Shown piece after piece: positions 13,091-21,553 of a stretch of DNA of 64,000 bases. Under the pieces are notes generated by a model. That model saw only the letters and a program-made list of their open reading frames with translations, did not search any database and was not told where the DNA came from. This DNA comes from Pseudopontixanthobacter vadosimaris (GTDB taxonomy: Bacteria > Pseudomonadota > Alphaproteobacteria > Sphingomonadales > Sphingomonadaceae), in assembly GCF_012979275.1 (NCBI RefSeq), contig NZ_JABASZ010000037.1, positions 62,001-126,000 on the forward strand, in the 5' to 3' direction. Every line of letters starts with the position of its first letter. Position 1 is the stretch's first letter. A program made the translations under genes and the position numbers.

Positions 13091-14109
13091 CGGGATGCTT
13101 CCTTCACCATGCGGTCCTGCTCGCCCCTGGTCTGGTCGGGAGCCGGGCGGCGGGTTCCGGTCCAGATCTTCACGACCAGTTCGGCGCCATCCAGAGCGAT
13201 CGGCGGTGCGGGGTCGTAACCTGCATCCCTCAGCAGGGCCGCAAGGCCGCTATCGGTAAATCCGAGGCGGGCGTGCTCGTGCCGGTCGCGCAATTCCTCG
13301 AAATCATGCGCTGCGAAATCGACGATGGCGATCCTCCCGCCGGGCCGCGTCACGCGGGCTGCCTCCGCCAGGGCGGCGGCCGGGTCCTGCGCGAAATGCA
13401 GCACCTGGTGCAGCAGCACCGTGTCGAATTCATGGGCCGCGAAGGGCAGGTCGGCGAAGTCGCCCTGCACCAGTTCCACCCCGTGCGCGGGCAGGTGCTG
13501 CAGCTTCGCCCGCGCGATGCGCAGCATTTCCAGGCTCTTGTCCAGCGCGACGATGTGGTCGGCCTGCGGCGCGAACAGTTCCGCCATGCGGCCGGTGCCG
13601 GTGCCGATATCGAGCAACCGCCCCAGCGGCCGATCGCCCATCGCATCCGCCAGCCGCTGCTCCACCAGCCGGTCGGGCGAATGCAGCTGGCGCAATTCGT
13701 CCCATTCCTCCGCATGAGCGGCAAAATAGATCTCGGCACTCTCGACCCGTGCGGCACGAATCGCGGCGAGGCGGCGGCGATCGTCCTCGCACTGGCGGTA
13801 AAAAGCCGCGTCTTCCTGTTCGGCAATCGCCAGCAGCCGCGCCACGGCGTCGCCCACCGGGCCTGCGCGGCCTGCACCGGGCTGAGAACCCGTTCCCATG
13901 CGCAGGAACACCCAGCTACCTTCGCGCCTGCGTTCCGCGAGGCCGGCATCGCACAATTTGGCGATGTGCTGCGACACGCGCGGCTGGCTCTGCCCCAGAA
14001 CCTGCGCGAGTTCGCCAACGGCCAGTTCCATTGCACCCAGCAACCGCATGATCCTGAGGCGCGTCGGGTCGGCCAAAGCCCGCATGATGTTCTCAATCCG
14101 CATGCCCAT
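13087..14109 (-). CDS. ArsR-family regulator fused to SAM-dependent methyltransferase domain
   Basis: The 340-residue protein has an N-terminal winged helix (about 1-90; MRALADPTRLRIMRLLG, GQSQPRVSQHIAKLCDAGL) and a C-terminal class I methyltransferase domain (about 155-310) with LLDIGTGTGRMAELF, IVALDKSLEML and LHQVLHFAQDP. It is the first gene of the metF-metH operon, so the inference is a repressor that senses SAM or SAH through the methyltransferase fold and controls methionine synthesis. Metal-binding Cys residues of classical ArsR are not apparent. The start may be this ATG or the one two codons later. A palindrome over its promoter suggests autoregulation. Confidence 0.88.
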   Translation of the reverse strand: MGMRIENIMRALADPTRLRIMRLLGAMELAVGELAQVLGQSQPRVSQHIAKLCDAGLAERRREGSWVFLRMGTGSQPGAGRAGPVGDAVARLLAIAEQEDAAFYRQCEDDRRRLAAIRAARVESAEIYFAAHAEEWDELRQLHSPDRLVEQRLADAMGDRPLGRLLDIGTGTGRMAELFAPQADHIVALDKSLEMLRIARAKLQHLPAHGVELVQGDFADLPFAAHEFDTVLLHQVLHFAQDPAAALAEAARVTRPGGRIAIVDFAAHDFEELRDRHEHARLGFTDSGLAALLRDAGYDPAPPIALDGAELVVKIWTGTRRPAPDQTRGEQDRMVKEASR

Positions 14110-14115
14110 CCTCTT

Positions 14116-14132
14116 ATAAGCATATCATTATA
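14116..14132 (-). promoter_or_regulatory. Promoter -10 and palindromic operator candidate of the met operon
   Basis: The 16-bp ATAAGCATATCATTAT (14116-14131) matches its reverse complement at 12 of 16 positions, with symmetric ATAA/TTAT arms. On the minus strand a perfect TATAAT (14132-14127) overlaps it, and the ArsR-methyltransferase ATG follows at 14109, so the leader would be very short. An A/T-rich dyad over the -10 is typical of ArsR-type repressor sites. No clear -35 hexamer is seen. Confidence 0.55.
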
Positions 14133-14363
14133 TCGGCAAGATTGAATCTCCTTGTTGCTGCGCCTGCGAAAAGAATTGCAGCCAATCTCGCAATTTTCAT
14201 GTAAGGGCAGCTTCGAACCGAACGAGAATGGCGAATGGACGCGCGTGCTGGCCCCGGTGCCAGCGATTGCCCCCGAAGCCTGCACCCCGTTGTCCCGACC
14301 TACCCTGCCGGTCCCGCGCAAGCTATGCTGCTGCGGCCAACCTGCCCCATGCGAGCCTTTCCC

Positions 14364-16211
14364 ATGCCTTTTTCCAAAATCTCTCCCGTCCTTGCCCAGT
14401 CCCTCGCCAACAAGGGGTACGAGGCCCTTACCGACGTTCAGGCTGCCGTGCTTGAAGACGGCACCGACGGCCGCGACATGGTGGTTTCCGCGCAGACCGG
14501 AAGCGGCAAGACCGTGGCCTTCGGCCTCGCCATGGCGGCCGAGCTGCTGGACGGCGAAGGGCGCGTGCCGCCGGTCGAAACGCCGCTGGCGCTGATCATC
14601 GCCCCGACCCGCGAACTGGCGCTGCAGGTCAGCCGCGAGCTAAGCTGGCTGTACCGCTCCGCCAACGCGCAGATCGCGACCTGTGTCGGCGGCATGGATG
14701 CGTCGAAGGAACGCCGCAACCTGCGCAGCGGTGCGCAGATCGTGGTCGGCACCCCCGGCCGGCTGCGCGATCATCTCGAACGCGGCGCGCTTGATCTCTC
14801 GGCCCTGAAGGTCATCGTGCTCGACGAAGCGGACGAGATGCTGGACATGGGCTTCCGCGAGGATCTGGAAGAGATACTGGACGCAACCCCGCAGACCCGC
14901 CGCACCCTGCTGTTCTCGGCCACGATGCCCGGTGCGATCGTCTCGCTTGCCAAGCGTTATCAGAACGATGCGCTGCGGATCACCACCGTGGGCAAGGATC
15001 GCGGCCATGGCGACATCGATTACAAGGCCGTCACCGTCTCCCCTTCCGAGGTGGAGAATGCGGTGGTGAACCTGCTGCGTTACCACGAGGCGGAAACCGC
15101 CATGCTGTTCTGCGCCACCCGTGACAATGTGCGGCGCCTGCACGCGACGCTTCAGGAACGCGGTTTCGCCGTCGTGGCCCTGTCGGGCGAACACTCGCAG
15201 AGCGAGCGCAACCAGGCGATGCAGGCCCTGCGCGACCGCCGCGCCCGGGTCTGTGTGGCGACCGACGTAGCCGCGCGCGGGATCGACCTGCCCAGCCTCA
15301 GCCTCGTCATCCATGTCGAGGTTCCCCGCGATGCCGAGGCCCTGCAGCACCGTTCTGGCCGCACCGGCCGCGCGGGCAAGAAGGGCACCGCCGTCCTGAT
15401 CGTGCCCTATCCGCGCCGCCGCCGGGTGGAAGGCATGCTGCGCTCAGCGCGGATCGACGCCGAATGGGGCAACGCCCCCACCGCGAAGGAAATCCGCCAG
15501 CAAGACCGCGAACGTCTGCTGGAAACCCTTTTGGCCCCGATCGAGGTGGAGGATGAGGATCGCGAGCTGGCAGCACGGCTGCTGGAGGAAAAGTCTCCCG
15601 CCGATATCGCCGCCGCGCTGGTACACGCCCACCGTGCGAAGATGCCGCAGCCGGAAGATCTGATCGAGAACACGCCCGATGCGCGCCGCGCCGAGCAGGA
15701 GGAACGCCACCGCCCGGGTTTCGAAGACACGATCTGGTTCAGGATGGACATCGGCCGCCGCCAGAATGCCGATGCGCGCTGGCTGCTGCCGCTGATCTGC
15801 CGCCGCGGTCACATCACCCGTAACGAGGTCGGCGCAATTCGCATCGGCCAGGCGGAAACCTTCTTCCAGGTGCCCCGCAATATTGCCGACCGCTTCGCCG
15901 ATGCGCTGGACCGCACCGCCGCCAGCGAATCGGACGAGGAAAATACGGTCCGCATCGTGCATTCCCCCGAAGGACCGCGCGAACAGGCGCGTGAGAATCG
16001 CAAGGGTAATTTCAAGGGCAAGCCCAAGGGGAAGTTCGCTGGCGGCGGATCGGGAGCAGGCGCGCGCGTCCATGCCAAGCCAGCCGATGGCAAGCCGTCG
16101 GGTGCGAAGAAGCACCGCAAGGGCGGTTTCAAGGGGCCGAAGACCGATGGCGGTCCCGGCGGGCCGAAGAAGGGCAAATTCGTGAACAGGAACAAAGGCC
16201 CGGCGTCCTGA
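14364..16211 (+). CDS. DEAD-box ATP-dependent RNA helicase
   Basis: RNA-dependent ATPase of the DeaD/RhlE type, 615 residues. Motifs in order: SAQTGSGKTVAFG (Walker A), PTRELALQVSRE (Ia), VGTPGRLRDHLE (Ib), VLDEADEMLDMGF (DEAD), LFSATMP (III), ATDVAARGIDLP (V) and HRSGRTGRAGKKG (VI). A DbpA/CsdA-like RNA-binding region follows (RRGHITRNEVGAIRIGQAE), then a basic Gly/Lys-rich tail of about 80 residues likely to bind RNA. The ATG at 14364 gives MPFSKISPVLAQSLANKGY; the frame is open 43 codons upstream without family similarity. The architecture is closest to DeaD/CsdA, implicated in ribosome assembly and cold growth. Confidence 0.93.
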   Translation: MPFSKISPVLAQSLANKGYEALTDVQAAVLEDGTDGRDMVVSAQTGSGKTVAFGLAMAAELLDGEGRVPPVETPLALIIAPTRELALQVSRELSWLYRSANAQIATCVGGMDASKERRNLRSGAQIVVGTPGRLRDHLERGALDLSALKVIVLDEADEMLDMGFREDLEEILDATPQTRRTLLFSATMPGAIVSLAKRYQNDALRITTVGKDRGHGDIDYKAVTVSPSEVENAVVNLLRYHEAETAMLFCATRDNVRRLHATLQERGFAVVALSGEHSQSERNQAMQALRDRRARVCVATDVAARGIDLPSLSLVIHVEVPRDAEALQHRSGRTGRAGKKGTAVLIVPYPRRRRVEGMLRSARIDAEWGNAPTAKEIRQQDRERLLETLLAPIEVEDEDRELAARLLEEKSPADIAAALVHAHRAKMPQPEDLIENTPDARRAEQEERHRPGFEDTIWFRMDIGRRQNADARWLLPLICRRGHITRNEVGAIRIGQAETFFQVPRNIADRFADALDRTAASESDEENTVRIVHSPEGPREQARENRKGNFKGKPKGKFAGGGSGAGARVHAKPADGKPSGAKKHRKGGFKGPKTDGGPGGPKKGKFVNRNKGPAS

Positions 16212-16220
16212 GCGGGGGGC

Positions 16221-16715
16221 ATGAAAGCGGCAGAGGCTAGCGGCTTGAGCGCAGAACTGCACATCTACGTCGATGCCGACGCCTGCCCGGTGAAGGAGGA
16301 GATCTACCGCGTCTCCGCCCGCACCAGGATCGGCGTGACCATCGTGGCGAATAGCTGGTTTCGCGTTCCGCAATCGCCGCTGATTACCCGCGAAGTGGTT
16401 TCGGACGGTTTCGACGCGGCAGATGACTGGATCGCGCAGCGCGCCCGTGCCGGCACCATCGTGGTCACATCGGACATCCTGCTCGCAGACAGATGCGTGA
16501 AGGCCGGCGCGGCGGTGCTCGCCCCCAATGGCAAGGCGTTCACGGCAGATACGATCGGCAGCGCAGTGGCCACCCGCGCCATCAAGGAGGATCTGCGCGC
16601 CGGAGCCAACCTCACCAATGCAGCCATCGGCGGGCCCGCCCCGTTCAGCAAGGCCGATCGCTCGGCATTCCTGCAGGCGCTCGATCGCGAGATTACCCGC
16701 CTGACGAAATGCTGA
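16221..16715 (+). CDS. YaiI/YqxD family (DUF188) protein
   Basis: A 164-residue protein with the complete DUF188 pattern: IYVDADACPVKEEIYRV at the start, VANSWFRVP, ADDWIAQRA, VTSDILLADRC and PNGKAFTADTIG. The acidic DADACP cluster resembles PIN-like nucleases, but the biochemical role is unknown. The ATG follows a GGGGGG run at good spacing, 9 nt after the helicase stop, so it is probably co-transcribed with the helicase. Confidence 0.9.
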   Translation: MKAAEASGLSAELHIYVDADACPVKEEIYRVSARTRIGVTIVANSWFRVPQSPLITREVVSDGFDAADDWIAQRARAGTIVVTSDILLADRCVKAGAAVLAPNGKAFTADTIGSAVATRAIKEDLRAGANLTNAAIGGPAPFSKADRSAFLQALDREITRLTKC

Positions 16716-16806
16716 GTTAGCCTCACCAGGGTAGCAGCGCGTCCCGGCGGGGAAGCAGACTACCTCCGCGATCAGGCGACCGCTTCCCCGCTACAGGATC
16801 GAGAGC

Positions 16807-17346
16807 CTACCTTGCCTTGCCGCGATACCGTTCGTATTCCTCCCGGTAGCGGGCGTTGAGCAGCGCCTTGCCCGCCGGCGAGGTATTCTCGACCAGATCG
16901 GGCAGCCAACTGTTCTCTTCCTGGTAAATATGCTGCTGAACCGCGCTCTGCACATGCTCCAGCTTCTCGGCCCATTCCTTGCTCGATGGATCCATACGTT
17001 CCAGCTTGGACAGCTGAACCTTCGTCATCGCATGTTCCTCGTAAGCCATTCCGGCATGCGTCTTGCCGGAATCCTCCGAAACGATCGGGTACACGACCGC
17101 CTCCTCGGCATTGGCATGGCCCGTAAGTTCGATGGCCAGCCTGTCGAGCGCCGCCCGGCGCTGCTCGGGACCGGACGACGCCTTGGCCTCGCGGAAAAGC
17201 GCTTCGATCTGCTTGTGCTGTTCGACGATCATGCGCAGCCATTCTTCGCCGTGTGACAGCGCCTCCACCTTGCGGCGCGCTTCTGCACGGCTTTCATCCG
17301 ATGCTGCCGGCGCGACTGCGGCGGCTATCTTGTCGAGAAATGACAT
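16807..17346 (-). CDS. Hemerythrin HHE cation-binding domain protein
   Basis: A 179-residue helical protein with the HHE domain at about 50-150: EQHKQIEALF, ELTGHANAEEAVVYP, EEHAMTKVQ and HIYQEENSWLP supply the diiron His and Glu ligands. Such proteins bind oxygen or NO or sense iron/oxidative stress; the exact role is unknown. The ATG at 17346 has AAAAGGAG at proper distance; the frame is open 34 codons further upstream. The N-terminal 40 residues (FLDKIAAAVAPAASDESR) look like a flexible leader. A second stress-like small protein lies 150 nt upstream on the same strand. Confidence 0.9.
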   Translation of the reverse strand: MSFLDKIAAAVAPAASDESRAEARRKVEALSHGEEWLRMIVEQHKQIEALFREAKASSGPEQRRAALDRLAIELTGHANAEEAVVYPIVSEDSGKTHAGMAYEEHAMTKVQLSKLERMDPSSKEWAEKLEHVQSAVQQHIYQEENSWLPDLVENTSPAGKALLNARYREEYERYRGKAR

Positions 17347-17496
17347 GTTCGGCTCCTTTTGCTTGGCAAAGATAAAAATATCGCCGAAGCGGGGCGGTTC
17401 CCGTAAAAGCTGCGGGATCGCCGACCATGCGGCGAGACGAGCCTGCACGGGATCGTGCTCCTCTCACCTGGTTTGCCGACCAGATTGCGGAGCACT

Positions 17497-17961
17497 TTAC
17501 TGGGCCGTCAGTCTTGGCAATTGCCCGCCCAGCGCCGTGCTCGCCGCGAGCCCTGCCCTGCGCATGGCTTCAAGAGCCGGCACTCTCTCCTCTCCGCCAT
17601 TTTGCGACAGTGCAATTGCCGTCTCCATGGAAACAGCATCGGCGGCGAGGAACTTGCGGATGGCGCCGATCAGGGCGACGTCGCGGACCGGCCCCGCAGC
17701 GGTCGATGCGACATCGCGGCAGGCATCGTCCAGGATGCCTGTGGCCCACAGATTACGCTCGCCACGTGGTTCCTTCAACATCCCGGCCAGGCTGACCGCT
17801 TCTTCTGCGGATCGTGTTACGAGATTGCCGAAGATGGTTCGCACCTTCGCATCGCGAGTGGCCGAAGCAAGCTCGGGCAGCCGCTCCATCACCGCGACCC
17901 GCCCTTCACGCAGATCCTTCAGTGCAACCACCAGCAATTCGTCGAGACTTGTCGCCGTCAT
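17497..17961 (-). CDS. Ferritin-like (YciE/DUF892-type) protein
   Basis: A 154-residue, mostly helical protein. LDELLVVALKDLREGRVAVMERLPELA matches the start of the DUF892/YciE pattern (LEDLF..ELKDLY..E..LL..LP) in spacing, and the following helices (SAEEAVSLAGML, ALIGAIRKFLAADA) fit a ferritin-like bundle, but several expected acidic and His metal ligands are weak or absent. It may therefore be a divergent member. Function unknown; YciE-type proteins are often induced by stress. It is followed by the hemerythrin gene on the same strand. Confidence 0.55.
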   Translation of the reverse strand: MTATSLDELLVVALKDLREGRVAVMERLPELASATRDAKVRTIFGNLVTRSAEEAVSLAGMLKEPRGERNLWATGILDDACRDVASTAAGPVRDVALIGAIRKFLAADAVSMETAIALSQNGGEERVPALEAMRRAGLAASTALGGQLPRLTAQ

Positions 17962-18178
17962 GCCTTGCTATCGCGCAGCGCCTGCCTTTGTTCCCGCTCG
18001 CTTCCCGGCCGGGTCCGGCAGCCTGCGGATGCCATGGCGCCATGTGCAGACTGCGATCGGCAATCAGAGGCGCAAGCCGTCTTCCGCTCGAAGAGCCGCG
18101 GGCAAGATTCAGCTGCAGCGCATGGCCGAACGGCTATGCCGCTACATGCTCGAATCTGCCCTGCCTGCTGAAGGAAAG

Positions 18179-18254
18179 TGGTGCCGCTTAGGTGATTCGA
18201 ACACCTGACCCCATCATTACGAATGATGTGCTCTACCGACTGAGCTAAAGCGGC
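18179..18254 (-). tRNA. tRNA-Thr (CGT)
   Basis: The minus strand folds into a full cloverleaf: acceptor GCCGCTT/AAGCGGC, D-arm TAGCTCAGTCGGTAGAGCA, anticodon stem CATCATT-CGT-AATGATG and T-arm CAGGTGTTCGAATCACCT. Anticodon CGT reads ACG (Thr). Discriminator A and CCA are encoded; 18182-18254 is the body without CCA. Confidence 0.95.
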
Positions 18255-18345
18255 CCAACTGCCAGGTGGCGGCTCTACAGAGGCGGCGGTTTGCCCGCAA
18301 TCCCCTTTTGCCACCCGCGCATCAAAATTGCCCGTACGTCATGCG

Positions 18346-18419
18346 TGGAGGCCCGAGCCGGAATCGAACCGGCGTGCGAGGATTTGCAGTCCCCTACGTA
18401 ACCACTCCGCCATCGGGCC
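18346..18419 (-). tRNA. tRNA-Cys (GCA)
   Basis: Cloverleaf on the minus strand with acceptor GGCCCGA/TCGGGCC, a short D-arm (TGGCGGAGTGGTTACG), anticodon stem AGGGGACT-GCA-AATCCT and T-arm GCCGGTTCGATTCCGGC. Anticodon GCA reads TGC (Cys). Discriminator T and CCA are encoded. It lies about 90 bp upstream of tRNA-Thr on the same strand and may be co-transcribed with it. Confidence 0.95.
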
Positions 18420-18550
18420 TCACCCCTGAAGCCGCGCGCCGCATCCGGGCGCGCTGCAATGGGACGATGGCCCCGTAGCGGACGCGGCCGGTTCATTCAA
18501 TAAGTTTGATGCCCCTTCCCAACTTCGCCCCCCTTGCTATCAGGGCGCGC

Positions 18551-19357
18551 ATGACCATCCAGAGCTTCCTCGAACCGATCACCCCCGACGCCATTCGCCA
18601 GAGCGCGCAGCTGACCCTGCCCGGCGCCGAGGACTGGATGCAGGGTCGCACGCTCTACGGCGGCGCGTCGGCGCTCGTCGCCTATCTTGCGGCGATCCGT
18701 ACCTTCCCGGACCTGCCGCCGCTGCGCGCCGCGCAGGTGGGTTTCGTCGCCCCCGTCGGCGGTAAGATCGCGCTCCGCGCCGAAATTGTCAGGCAGGGCC
18801 GCAACGTGACTCAGGTGCGAAGCGAGATAACGGCGGGCGGCGAGCTGGCGCTGACGGCGTTCTGGCTGTTCGGCGCCGGGCGCGAAGCCAATGCGAAACA
18901 TTCCGCGCCCGCTCTCGAACCCGCTCCGCCGCCGCCGGAAGAATTCGAAACGCTCGACCATGACAAGGCGCCCGCCTTCATCGCCAACAATTTTGAAATT
19001 CGCCGCGCGCAGGACGCATCCTTCTACAAAGGCGGCGCAACCAGCGATCCGGTGGTCCGGCGCTGGGTGCGGCTGAAGCGCGAAACCGGGCTCGACCCGG
19101 TGGCGGAGATGGTGCTGCTGGGCGATACTCTGCCGCCGGGTGCGATGCGGGCGATGAAGCGGCCCGGACCCTTGAGTTCGATCAACTGGTCGTTCAATCT
19201 GCTGGACACAAAGCCTTCTACGCGGGACGGCTGGTGGCTCGCCGAAACCGCATCGGAATATGCCGATGAGGGTTTTTCAAGCGAGCGGCTGCGGTTGTGG
19301 AATGCGGACGGGCGGCAGATGCTGGCGGGCATGCAATCCGCCGCCATATTCGGCTGA
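18551..19357 (+). CDS. Acyl-CoA thioesterase, double hot-dog family
   Basis: A 268-residue thioesterase-superfamily protein. The N-terminal half carries the pattern GRTLYGGASALVAYLAAIR and AAQVGFVAPVGGKIALRAEIVRQGR; the second half has GPLSSINWSFNLLD, GWWLAETASEYADEGFSSERLRLWNADGR, as in TesB/FadM-like acyl-CoA thioesterases, where SSERLRLWN..G is the second hot-dog strand. It probably hydrolyses medium- or long-chain acyl-CoA. The ATG at 18551 gives MTIQSFLEPITPD; an upstream ATG at 18506 is less likely. It ends 4 bp from a convergent crotonase gene, another acyl-CoA enzyme. Confidence 0.85.
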   Translation: MTIQSFLEPITPDAIRQSAQLTLPGAEDWMQGRTLYGGASALVAYLAAIRTFPDLPPLRAAQVGFVAPVGGKIALRAEIVRQGRNVTQVRSEITAGGELALTAFWLFGAGREANAKHSAPALEPAPPPPEEFETLDHDKAPAFIANNFEIRRAQDASFYKGGATSDPVVRRWVRLKRETGLDPVAEMVLLGDTLPPGAMRAMKRPGPLSSINWSFNLLDTKPSTRDGWWLAETASEYADEGFSSERLRLWNADGRQMLAGMQSAAIFG

Positions 19358-19361
19358 CACC

Positions 19362-20165
19362 CTACACATCACCATATTTCGCAGGGCGTTTCTCCATGCC
19401 GGACATCACCGCCTCCATCTGATTGGGGCTGCGCATCAGTTTTGCCTGTTCGGCGCTTTCCTCCAGCAGCAGATCGTCACCCGGCAGGTCGGGCATGGCG
19501 TTGACCAGCCGTTTCGCGGCGCGGATGGCGTGAGGATTACGGATGGCGATGTCCTCGGCGATGCGAGTGGCGCGCGCCAGCGGATCGGCATCGACATGAG
19601 TGGCGAGGCCATATTCCTTCGCCTGCTCACCGGTGAATTCGCGGTTGGTATAGATCAGCTCGCGCAGCACATCGTCACGCGCCAATCCGCGCCACAGGGC
19701 CAGCCCGCCCATATCGGGTACCAGCCCCCATTTCAGTTCCATGATGGCCATGCGCGCATCGGGCGCGGCAATGCGGATATCCGCGCCACTGGCGATCTGC
19801 ATGCCGCCGCCGAAACATACGCCGTGAATGGCCGCGATCACCGGCACGGGGCATTTCCGCCACTGGGTGGCAACCTGCTGGTACCGGTTGGAATTGCCAT
19901 GGGTGCGTGCCGACAGCGGCGGTTCGCCTGCACCCGGTTGCCGGGCAAAGCTGGACAGGTCCAGCCCGGCACAGAAGCTGCGGCCCTCACCCGCCAGCAC
20001 GACACAGCGCAGGCCGGCCATGGTTTCGAGTTCCTCGCCCGCGGCGATGATCCCGTCGAACATGGCGGGATCGAGCGCGTTCATCTTGTCGGGGCGGGTC
20101 AGCCGCACCTGCGCTACACCGTTTTCGCCAAGCGAGATCGAAACGCGATCGGATTGAAATGCCAT
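19362..20165 (-). CDS. Crotonase / enoyl-CoA hydratase family protein
   Basis: A 267-residue crotonase. Oxyanion-hole segments are SFCAGLDLSSFA and HGVCFGGGMQIASGADIRIA. The acid residues lie in MAIMELKWGLVPDMGG: an Asp stands where hydratases have Gly before MGG, and the Glu is in MELKWG. This Glu/Asp pattern is closer to dienoyl-CoA isomerases than to classic hydratases, so an isomerase role is possible. Substrate unknown. It sits 47 bp downstream of the alaC end on the same strand only in coordinates; transcription runs toward the thioesterase gene. Confidence 0.9.
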   Translation of the reverse strand: MAFQSDRVSISLGENGVAQVRLTRPDKMNALDPAMFDGIIAAGEELETMAGLRCVVLAGEGRSFCAGLDLSSFARQPGAGEPPLSARTHGNSNRYQQVATQWRKCPVPVIAAIHGVCFGGGMQIASGADIRIAAPDARMAIMELKWGLVPDMGGLALWRGLARDDVLRELIYTNREFTGEQAKEYGLATHVDADPLARATRIAEDIAIRNPHAIRAAKRLVNAMPDLPGDDLLLEESAEQAKLMRSPNQMEAVMSGMEKRPAKYGDV

Positions 20166-20212
20166 GCTATGTCCTGTCTGTTGCTGGTATGGGAATTATC
20201 CGGCTTCACGGT

Positions 20213-21403
20213 TCAGGCGTTCTCCGCCCCCTTGGCCAGGAAGCGTTTGATGTTGCGCGCGGCCTGGCGCAGGCGCTGTTCGTTCTCGACCATGGCGATG
20301 CGGACATGGCCTTCCCCTTCCTCGCCATAGCCGACACCTGCGGCGACCGCCACGTCGGCTTCGGTCAGCAGGCGCTTGGAAAATTCCAGGCTGCCCATAT
20401 CCTCGAAACCCGGCGGCAGTTTCGCCCAGGCGAACATCGACGCCGCCGGCGGGGGAATGTGCCAGCCGGCCCTTCCGAACGCCTCCACCATCACGTCACG
20501 CCGGCGATGATACAGAGCCCGGTTCGATTCCACGATGTCCTGCGGGCCGTTCAGGGCAGCGCAGGCCGCCGCCTGCACCGGGGTGAAGGCACCGTAATCC
20601 AGATAGCTTTTCACTCGCGTCATCGCCGCGATCAGGTCGCGGTTGCCAACGGCGAAACCCATCCGCCAGCCTGCCATGGAATAGGTTTTCGACATCGAGG
20701 TGAACTCGACGGCGACCTCCTTCGCGCCCGGCACCTGCAGGATGCTGGGGGTTGGCTTGCCGTCGAAATAAAGTTCGGAATAGGCGAGATCCGACAGGAT
20801 CCAGACCCGGTTTTCCTTCGCCCAGGCGACCAGTCTTTCGTAGAATGCGAGGTCGACCACCTCCGCGGTCGGGTTGGATGGATAGTTCACCACCAGCACG
20901 GAAGGGCGCGGCACGGTATAGGCCATCGCGGCTTCCAGCGCCTTCCAGTAGGTTTCGTCCGGCGTCACCGGCACGCTGCGGATTGTTGCGCCTGCTATGA
21001 TGAAGCCGAAGGTGTGGATCGGGTAGGACGGGTTCGGCGCCAGCACGACGTCGCCCGGCGCGGTGATCGCGGTGGCGAGGCTGGCCAGCCCCTCCTTCGA
21101 ACCCATCGTGACGACCACCTCGCGTTCCGCGTCGATATCGACATCGAAGCGGCGGCCGTAATAATTGGCCTGCGCTTTCCTGAGGCCCGGGATGCCGCGC
21201 GACTGGGAATAGCCATGCGCGGTCGGGCGCGCGGCGACTTCGCACAATTTCTCGATGACATGCGGCGGCGGCGGCTGGTCGGGATTGCCCATGCCGAGGT
21301 CGATGATGTCGCGCCCTTCCTGCCGCGCGGCATGGCGCATCGCGTTCACCTCGGCGATGACGTAAGGCGGCAGTCGCTTCATCCGGTAGAAATCACTGTC
21401 CAT
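20213..21403 (-). CDS. alaC: Alanine transaminase / LL-diaminopimelate aminotransferase-like, class I PLP enzyme
   Basis: PLP aminotransferase, 396 residues, very similar along its length to what I recall of E. coli AlaC: RLPPYVIAEVN, DIIDLGMGNPD, AHGYSQSRGIPGLRKA, VTMGSKEGLA, LAPNPSYPIH, VVNYPSNPTAE, the PLP-lysine motif SMSKTYSMAGWRMGF and DYGAFTPVQ. It likely makes alanine from pyruvate and glutamate. The ATG at 21403 is preceded by AGGGGA at good distance. An open frame continues for 800 further codons upstream through the antisense of phaC, which is not coding. Divergent from phaC with a 150-bp shared promoter region. Confidence 0.9.
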   Translation of the reverse strand: MDSDFYRMKRLPPYVIAEVNAMRHAARQEGRDIIDLGMGNPDQPPPPHVIEKLCEVAARPTAHGYSQSRGIPGLRKAQANYYGRRFDVDIDAEREVVVTMGSKEGLASLATAITAPGDVVLAPNPSYPIHTFGFIIAGATIRSVPVTPDETYWKALEAAMAYTVPRPSVLVVNYPSNPTAEVVDLAFYERLVAWAKENRVWILSDLAYSELYFDGKPTPSILQVPGAKEVAVEFTSMSKTYSMAGWRMGFAVGNRDLIAAMTRVKSYLDYGAFTPVQAAACAALNGPQDIVESNRALYHRRRDVMVEAFGRAGWHIPPPAASMFAWAKLPPGFEDMGSLEFSKRLLTEADVAVAAGVGYGEEGEGHVRIAMVENEQRLRQAARNIKRFLAKGAENA

Positions 21404-21553
21404 CGTCGTCCCCTGCCACTCCTTCGGCTCTTGGCGGCGTCCAGCGTTCTGACCTATCGGAATGGCAGGTGCAATCACCCATGCCGATAGTATATGCTGG
21501 GGTGTGGAAATGCAGCCCATCGCGGGGATGGCAGCGGAAGAGGAAACGGCAGC

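Noticed and set aside
17962-17994. GGAAC-N16-CGAT before the DUF892-like gene as a further EcfG promoter
   Set aside because: The -10 lacks the GTT core and the start would fall on the ATG; not enough for a call.
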